A stretch of 64,000 nucleotides of DNA from Ananas comosus (taxonomy: Eukaryota; Streptophyta; Magnoliopsida; Poales; Bromeliaceae). Where the stretch lies: NCBI RefSeq assembly GCF_001540865.1, contig NC_033622.1, forward strand, positions 6,764,720 to 6,828,719, written 5' to 3'. Below the pieces are notes generated by a model, which saw only the letters and a list, made by a program, of their open reading frames with translations, did not search any database and was not told the origin of the DNA. A program made the position numbers and the translations under genes. The first letter of the stretch is position 1, and the number at the start of each line of letters is the position of its first letter. Below, in pieces: positions 57,844 through 64,000 of the stretch.

Positions 57844-57987
57844 TGTTGGTGAAAAACTCAAAATTAAAGTTTGAATTTAGTCTATTTGAATTTGAATTAT
57901 CATGTTAATATTCATTGAATTTATTATCTTATTTATGTATTTATTTAATTTCTAGTGAGAAAGGAACTAATGGAATATTTCCGTTCC

Positions 57988-58012
57988 NNNNNNNNNNNNN
58001 NNNNNNNNNNNN
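57988..58012. other. assembly gap, 25 N
   Basis: Same size as the gap at 15,920. Sequence on its two sides does not belong together. Confidence 0.95.
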
Positions 58013-58173
58013 TACTCACATCGCTCTATGTACCCTTGATTATGGCAAAATGATTAGGAGGAGTAGAACAAAAGAAATCCGATTTTGGGAGAAAGGGATT
58101 TGGAGGGCATGCCCGGGAGGACAACAAATTGGACTGAGATATCCAAATATAAGAAATAATCAGTATTTCCAGG

Positions 58174-58257
58174 GGCTAAGTTTATTTCTAAAATGAAATA
58201 AACGAAACAGATAGCGTCTACCTATCTCTCAAAATAATAATAATAATAATAATAATA
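58174..58257 (+). mobile_element. SINE 3' end, third copy
   Basis: GGGCTAAGTTTATTTCT, AAACGAAACAGATAGCGT and CTACCTATCTCTCAAAATAA, with a (TAA)n tail. The tRNA-like head is missing. Confidence 0.7.
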
Positions 58258-59046
58258 GAAGTTCAGATACTCCACATCCGTATCCATTTTTTCAGATATC
58301 CGAGAAAATTTTAACTCCTCTATAATCATATCCAACTCTGTAATCTGAATAATCGCGGAATATTTTTATTTCGGCACCCCCGATATTATCCGGAATACGT
58401 TTCTTGCGCCAAAAGGAACTCGTTCCGTTGTATAGTTCCGCTTCTTTCTCGTAAGAAAAAGAGCGTGAATTCTCTTTCCCTTTCTTCGATACTTTGATCT
58501 CCTTTTTCCTCCTCATTGAAAAATGAGATTTAGATAATTTTGTTAATCTTTATCTATTCATCTCTTATCTTTTACTATTTGAATATTCTTCTTATCTACT
58601 GGGTGTTGAGAATCTCCGTCAACCTCCTTCACGATCGTGCTCGCAGAATGAGGAATTCCGGTCATACCTTGGAGTGTTATTTCCGGTTAATCCCGCACGT
58701 AAGGACGGGAATACGCCTTAGGGCAATGCCTCGCACGCTTCCGTATAAGATCATATCTTTATTGGAATATTTGCGTTTATCTGTATGTTTGTTTGTTTTT
58801 ATTTTTATCACAAAGTTAGTTAAATTTTAATTGCAATCGAATTCCTATGCGATATTTGTTTCAACTGCCGTTACCCAAAATCAACTTGCCTGCGCTGGTC
58901 TTTCAGGCAAGCGCTTGGCATCTGTAACTTGAATGCGCTGGGTCCTCCAGGCATGTGATGATGACTGTCCATTGGTTAGCGTGGATGGGCTGTTTGTTGG
59001 TGCGCTTGCTTCACCTAATGAACGAAGTGAAACAATCTACCAATTA

Positions 59047-59728
59047 GTGGCCGTTCGGTTTGGGTGGATGTAGTTACAAAAATAGTATAATTAAAAGTAA
59101 ATGCACTTGTAAATGCTGCAATCGTAACTACACCTAGTCTATTTGGTTTTATACAGTTGTAACTGCTACAGTTATATTTTTTTCTATTTGGTAGTCTGCA
59201 GTTAAGATTTGTATTTGAAAATTCTATCAATTTTTAGATAGAAAGTAAGATTACCTCTTCTGAGCATAAGTAATCATATTTTAATTATTAATTAAGACTT
59301 TTATATCTATATATAATTTATATATTATAAAATTATGTTTGAATTTAATAAATTTTAAATATAAATATATTATAAATTTGATGAAAATAAAAATTAAGAT
59401 ATTATTAAACTAGCAGACTGAAAAATAAAAAGCGTATGAAAAAAATTTATTGACCCTAACCAACATTATTAAGTCCTATCAGATTTTATGAATATGTATT
59501 TTTGGAAAAAAAATAAAAAAATAAGCGCGCATATGAAAAAAATCACACTTTAATTTGTTTGTTTTTTTAATAGGTGAGCCGACTCCGGCTCAACTGCTGC
59601 AATTGGATCTTTTCGTACAGATGCAACTACAGCAGTTGGACCTAACTATACCAAACCAGACAAAAATTTAATAAATGCATGCATTTGCAACTGCAATGAG
59701 TTAGAAATGCATGCAACCAAACAGTCCC
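59047..59728. mobile_element. PIF/Harbinger-like MITE, duplication TTA
   Basis: TTA at 59,044-59,046 and 59,729-59,731 flanks a segment whose ends (GGCCGTTCGGTTTGG and, reversed, GGGACTGTTTGGTTGC) are imperfect TIRs. The interior carries subterminal 'aactgctacagtta' and 'actacagcagttgg' in opposite orientation. It is non-coding, about 682 bp. Confidence 0.6.
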
Positions 59729-59731
59729 TTA

Positions 59732-60283
59732 AAGTCTCGCCTATAACCTAAAATTAAGGATTTAAATGCCACTCGGTATGGGATATTGGCACGATACAAA
59801 TCTTGTGCCGATTGTATGGTCCAAAGCCATCTTCTTTTAGAAATTAGCAAGTATTTATATCAATAAAGCATACAATATTTAATAAAGACATAATAAATTG
59901 AAATATATTGATGTCAAAAAAATTAAATATTTCATGCTATTGCATGTAAGCACACATGTATTTTTGTAAACTGCACGTATCTGTACAATGCAGCATGCCT
60001 CATGCCCACAAGTGCTCGGATACTGTAATGTTAGAGTGTTAAATTTTGGGAAAACTTCAAAAACCCCCCCTGTGGTTTCGTAGTTTCTCACTTTGTTCCC
60101 CTGTGGTTTAAAATGTATCAATTTGCCCCCCCGTGGTTTTGTTTTTCTCTTTTTCTTATCAATTTCATTATTTTTTTCCTTAAATCAGTAATAAAGTTAA
60201 AATTAAAGGGTACTAAAGTGAATATTTGATAAATCTAGATGAATATCTGAAGTTTTTTGTATATAATTTAACGAAATATTAAC
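59732..60283. other. unassigned AT-rich DNA
   Basis: The only notable item is CCCCCCTGTGGTTTCGTAG at 60,064-60,082 and a related 'cccccccgtggttttgt' at 60,125. This resembles the ends of a common plant repeat, but no partner end is visible. Confidence 0.3.
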
Positions 60284-60284
60284 N
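60284..60284. other. single N at a junction
   Basis: The sequence after it ('atatttccagctaagttt..') repeats 58,165-58,400 with fewer irregularities. Confidence 0.7.
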
Positions 60285-60302
60285 TAAAGAATATATATTT
60301 CC

Positions 60303-60386
60303 AGCTAAGTTTATTTCTAAATGAAATAAACGAAACAGATAGCGTGCTACCTATCTCTCAAAATAATAATAATAATAATAATAATA
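60303..60386 (+). mobile_element. SINE 3' end, fourth copy
   Basis: AGCTAAGTTTATTTCTAAAT, AAACGAAACAGATAGCGT, GCTACCTATCTCTCAA and a (TAA)n tail. It is nearly identical to the 58,174 copy, including the flanks. Confidence 0.75.
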
Positions 60387-60565
60387 GAAGTTCAGATATC
60401 CACATCCGTATCCATTTTTTCAGATATCCGAGAAAATTTAACTCTCTAAATCATATCCATATCTGTATCTGAATAGATCCGGATATTTTTTATTCGGACC
60501 CGAATATTATCGAATATGAATACATATATTTTTGGATATTATTCGATCCGTTTTCACCCCTAGTC
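60387..60565. mobile_element. right part of the GGGTGAAAACGGATC MITE
   Basis: 'atatccg'-type words end in GATCCGTTTTCACCCCTAG, the inverse of the end at 55,990. Its partner 4.5 kb away shows how much later insertion has occurred. Confidence 0.55.
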
Positions 60566-60775
60566 GGGAGGCACCACCTCTAGCCACAATCTATGCATCT
60601 CCTCTAGCAGATGAGGTTGACTTATAATCATCAAGGTTAGGTTAGCAGATGAGTGCTTCCGGCTCAAGGCATTGCCTGCTATGTTAGCTTTGTCTGGATC
60701 GTAGAAAATACGGATAACATAATCCTTCAAAGGCTCTAACCACATATGTGCTCCTTCCAAGTGGACTAGTACTTG
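60560..60775 (-). pseudogene. old Ty3/gypsy RNase H end
   Basis: Reads EGAHMWLEPLKDYVI, DPDKANIAGNALSRK and TLMIISQPHLLEEM, matching [22 protein letters not shown] of the element at 5,300. It lies upstream (minus strand) of the integrase remnant at 54,000-55,984, so both belong to one element interrupted by 4.6 kb of insertions. Confidence 0.75.
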
Positions 60776-60989
60776 AGGCTCAAGTGTGATAATTAGTAAT
60801 AAATATCACGCATCCAATCCGAATAACCGATCGACTCAGGGACAGGTCAAGCGTACGTTGTGTCTAGTAGGACATCGGACAAGTGCACGTGAACCCACGA
60901 AGGCACTCAACTACAAAGTGGCTCGAACAATTCCGCATGGCTAAACCCCAACACGAGTAAATAAGTAGTTATGCAGGCTATAGTCACAT
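60776..60989. other. unassigned flank
   Basis: No gene. The stretch near 60,940-60,990 ('ccaacacgagtaaa..caggctatagtcac') recurs, slightly changed, at 63,850-63,895 after the Helitron-like cluster, so it may be the duplicated or split target sequence. Confidence 0.35.
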
Positions 60990-63807
60990 ATTTATTACTA
61001 TATATAAAAGTAGAACCCTTAATGAATCCTATGTGAGAAGCTGACACGTGGCTTTCTATATACTTGCCACGTGTCAAACTCAAATATGGATATTTACTAT
61101 ATATAAAAGTAGAACCCTTAATAAATCCTATGTGAGAAGCTGACACGTGGCTTTCTATATGCTTGCCACGTGTCAAACTCAAATATGAATATTTGATTAC
61201 GAATTATTTAAAATTAATGATTTAATTAATTATTTAAAATTATACGTTGTGAAATAATTGACTGGTGCGGATATTACGCGTGAGAAGGAAAATATTTGAG
61301 AAACGCGTAGATAGAAAATATGATATAAATGTGAGAGTAATATTGTAATGAAGAAAATATGAAATAATATCTTTTACTATATTATTAAAAATTATCTGTA
61401 ATGAAGAAAATTTTATTTCAAAGTCACCTATAATTATATTGAGATATTTAAGAAATTCACGGATATTACGTTGCGAATGAATTGGCGGGTACAGATATTA
61501 TGCATGAGAAGAAAAATATTTATCTTTATTCGGAAATAAATTACTGCTTAGTTAATTATTTGAAATTATTAGTTGAAAATTACTTGACATAAAAATATTA
61601 ATAAAAAACGATAGAGACAATTTCCTAACGTGGATTTCTATATGTTTTCCACGTGTCATCGTCTCTATTCTATTTACTATAATGATTGGTGGATTAATGA
61701 AATATTTGAGAAATTCATGGATATTACGTTGTGAAATAATTGACTGGTGCGGATATTACGCGTGAGAAGGAAAATATTTGAGAAACGCGTAGATAGAAAA
61801 TATGATATAAATGTGAGGGTAATATTGTAACAAAAATCTATCTATTATCTATTACTATATATAAAAGTAGAACCCTTAATGAACCCTATGTGAGAAGCTG
61901 ACACGTGGCTTTCTATATGCTTGCCACGTGTCAAACTCAAATATGAATATTTGGTTACGAATTATTTGAAATTATTGGTTTAATTAATTATTTAAAATTA
62001 TTGGTTGCGAAATACGCAATAATCTGTTGCGAATTATTTTTTCACGGTGGAAATAATCTGTTGCAAACTAAAATTTCGTATTGGCAGATAATTAATTATT
62101 TAAAATTATTGGTTGCGAAATAAGTAATAATCTGTTGCGAATTATTTGAAATAGTTAGTTGCGAAAAAAAGGGTCAAACTCAAATTTCGTTCACGGATAT
62201 TACGTTGCGAATGAATTGGCGGGTACAGATATTACGCATGAGAAAAAAAATATTTATCTTTATTTGGAAATAAATTACTGCTTAGTTAATTATTTGAAAT
62301 TATTAGTAGAAAATTACTTGACATAAAAATATTAGTAAAAAACGATAGAGACAATTTCCTAACGTGGATTTCTATATGTTTTCCACGTGTCATCGTCTCT
62401 ATTCTATTTACTATAATGATAGGTGGATTAATGAAATATTTGAGAAATTCATGGATATTACGTTGTGAAATAATTGACTGGTGCGGATATTACGCGTGAG
62501 AAGGAAAATATTTGAGAAACGCGTAGATAGAAAATATGATATAAATGTGAGGGTAATATTGTAACAAAAATTAACAAATATTTTTATTTTCAATCATTAG
62601 ATAAGATCTAATGGTAAAAAATTAATATCTTTTGCTATATTATTAAAAATCACCTATAATGAAGGAGATTTTATTTCAAAGTTATCTATAATTATGTTGA
62701 GATATTTTCAAAATTCACGGATATTATGTGGCAAAAAAATTGGTCGGTGCAGATATTATGCATGAGAAGAAAAATATTTATCTTTATTTGGGAATAAATT
62801 ACTATTTAGTTAATTATTTAAAATGATTGGTTGAAAATTTCTGGACATAAAAATATTAGTAAAAAATGATAGAGACATTCTTGGAAAGAGAAAAAATTAA
62901 AAACTCACGCTTTTATAAAAAATTAATATCTTTTACTATATTATTAAAAATCACATATAATGAAGGAAATTTTATTTCAAAGTTATTGAGATATTTGAGA
63001 AATTTATGGATATTATGTTGCGAAAGAATTGGCGGTGCGGATATTACGCGTGAGAAGAAAAATATTTATTTTTATTTGGAAATAAATTATTACTTATTTA
63101 ATTATTTGAAATGATTGGTTGAAAATTTTTTGACATAAAAATATTAGTAAAAAATGATAGAGACATGTTTTGAAAAAGGAAAAAATTTAAAACTCACATC
63201 ACTCCTGTAATTTTCTTCGCTCTTAAATATTGATGCTTTAAATAGAACATATTATTTCCCTGTTATTTCTGTAATTTTTATTTCGTAATTTTTTCCTACT
63301 GTCACTCATGTGACTTTTCATTTTCATGCAACAAAATTTTTTTCTTTATATTTTTTTGAAAACCAACATCTATATATTTTTTAATCTTAAAAGTGACAAT
63401 AGAAATATAATATATGTGTGCTTACTCTAATGTATGTCAAATATGAAAGTTTAGTTGATCTCATTATATGCTTAAATATTAATGTCATTTGTAATTTTTC
63501 ATATCAATTTTAGTTATCATTTTATTTCGCACATCAATATGTAAATGTAAATTATTTTGCACATCAATTCATAGATAATAGAGTATGATTGAATTTTGCA
63601 TTTTAGTTGAATATTTACTTTAGTCCAAATTTTTTTTTTCTCTCGCTTGTGTACTTTAATATGTATTATAATTAAGATTGATAGTATATATTTTTATTTG
63701 TTAAAAAATATAAAATTAATTAGACAATCTTTTTGTTGTCATCACATAATAATTTTTATTATTCTATATTATTATATTAGTCGTGCATCGCACGGGTGAA
63801 AATCTAG
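60990..63807 (+). mobile_element. nested Helitron-like cluster
   Basis: The 3' end is strong: stem CGTGC-atc-GCACG, ten bases, then CTAG|T at 63,807. At least three 5'-end-like starts (TATATATAAAAGTAGAACCC) occur at about 61,000, 61,093 and 61,853, the last preceded by TCTATTATCTATT. Internal blocks of 350-700 bases are repeated (61,230-61,340, 61,718-61,840, 62,455-62,575). No Rep/helicase coding sequence, so the elements are non-autonomous. Confidence 0.6.
61040..61174. repeat. two copies of a G-box inverted repeat
   Basis: GACACGTGGC and GCCACGTGTC, ten-base perfect inverted repeats about 13 bases apart, occur near 61,042-61,076 and 61,140-61,174, and again near 61,900-61,932. A weaker relative (ACGTGGA / TCCACGTG) lies near 61,630-61,660 and 62,362-62,392. 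CACGTG is the plant G-box core. Confidence 0.75.
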
Positions 63808-64000
63808 TTATATTAAATAGATCTCATAGCTAGGCCAGTCTTTGGGAGTGTGACCCCAACATGATAAAAAGCAGTTATTCAGGCTATAGTCATATTATGT
63901 TAATAAGATCTCACAAGTATATATATATAATATAATTATATATATTATTATTATATAAAGTACCAAGTCATTGGTTTGCTAAGTTTTCAGCCATTGGAAT
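63808..64000. other. flank with a partial MITE-like end
   Basis: The final 40 bases ('gtaccaagtcattggtt', 'aagttttcagccattgg') resemble the start of the 44,514 MITE family. The window ends before this can be confirmed. Confidence 0.3.

Larger units (their letters stand above)
57844..58866 (+). mobile_element. Copia-like 3' LTR, interrupted by gap and repeats
   Basis: It starts TGTTGGTGAAAA and regains similarity to 54,791-55,403 at 58,600-58,760. Between them are a 25-N gap, a short unknown segment, a SINE 3' end and a piece of the GGATAT-rich MITE that seems duplicated from 60,290-60,500. The end (TTTCAAC) is degraded. Confidence 0.6.

Overview
This window is repeat-dominated DNA from a flowering plant, most likely a monocot. 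The basis is the transposon set: Del/Tekay-type Ty3/gypsy elements with roughly 2.7 kb LTRs, a Tat-like element full of minisatellites, a TRIM whose LTR carries a 5S rRNA-like piece, Helitron ends, PIF/Harbinger- and Mutator-like MITEs, and a tRNA-derived SINE. The long GC-rich LTRs ending in GGGGCGTGACA recall pineapple or related monocots, but that is a guess. I found no host protein-coding gene that I can defend. Almost every long reading frame is a decayed gag/pol piece or a chance frame inside a tandem repeat.

Layout. 1-12,010: a decayed Ty3/gypsy element on the minus strand (3' LTR 1,684, integrase, RNase H, RT, protease, gag, primer-binding site, 5' LTR 11,649). A 2,685-bp solo LTR with target duplication CTACG sits inside its RNase H. 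12,011-25,279: a nest of LTRs in both orientations, including a 6.2 kb insertion with target duplication CAAAG (12,079-18,305), a plus-strand RT/RNase H scrap at 19,285, and several partial LTRs. 25,280-36,521: a large non-autonomous LTR element made of about eight unrelated tandem arrays, with a perfect solo LTR (32,116-34,760, duplication TCAAG) inside it. 36,522-39,122: more partial LTRs. 39,133-39,930: a segment with inverted termini. 39,931-40,390: a Cassandra-like TRIM. 41,508-45,129: an AT-rich zone with a TIR element, a Helitron-like element that appears twice around a single N, and a palindromic MITE. 45,130-49,576: mostly single-copy-looking AT-rich DNA with a SINE and a TTA-flanked MITE. 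49,577-60,780: a second, older gypsy element on the minus strand, interrupted by a Mutator-like MITE, a Copia-like solo LTR (duplication CCAAG), a Copia 3' end, SINE copies and other MITEs. 60,990-63,807: tandemly nested Helitron-like sequence.

Three patterns stand out. (1) Several LTR subfamilies each carry, a few hundred bases or less from the LTR start, a cluster of one short perfect palindrome (ACCGGT with GG..CC flanks, ACCGGT with GT..AC flanks, TGGCCA, or TTCNGAA). (2) The LTR of the Tat-like element contains a tandem series of hairpins with a constant 9-base spacer and arms that change together. A second, unrelated hairpin series with paired arm changes lies in the gypsy LTRs. (3) Assembly signs (25-N gaps, single Ns, repeated blocks, indel-rich copies next to gaps) mean that some duplications here may be artefacts.
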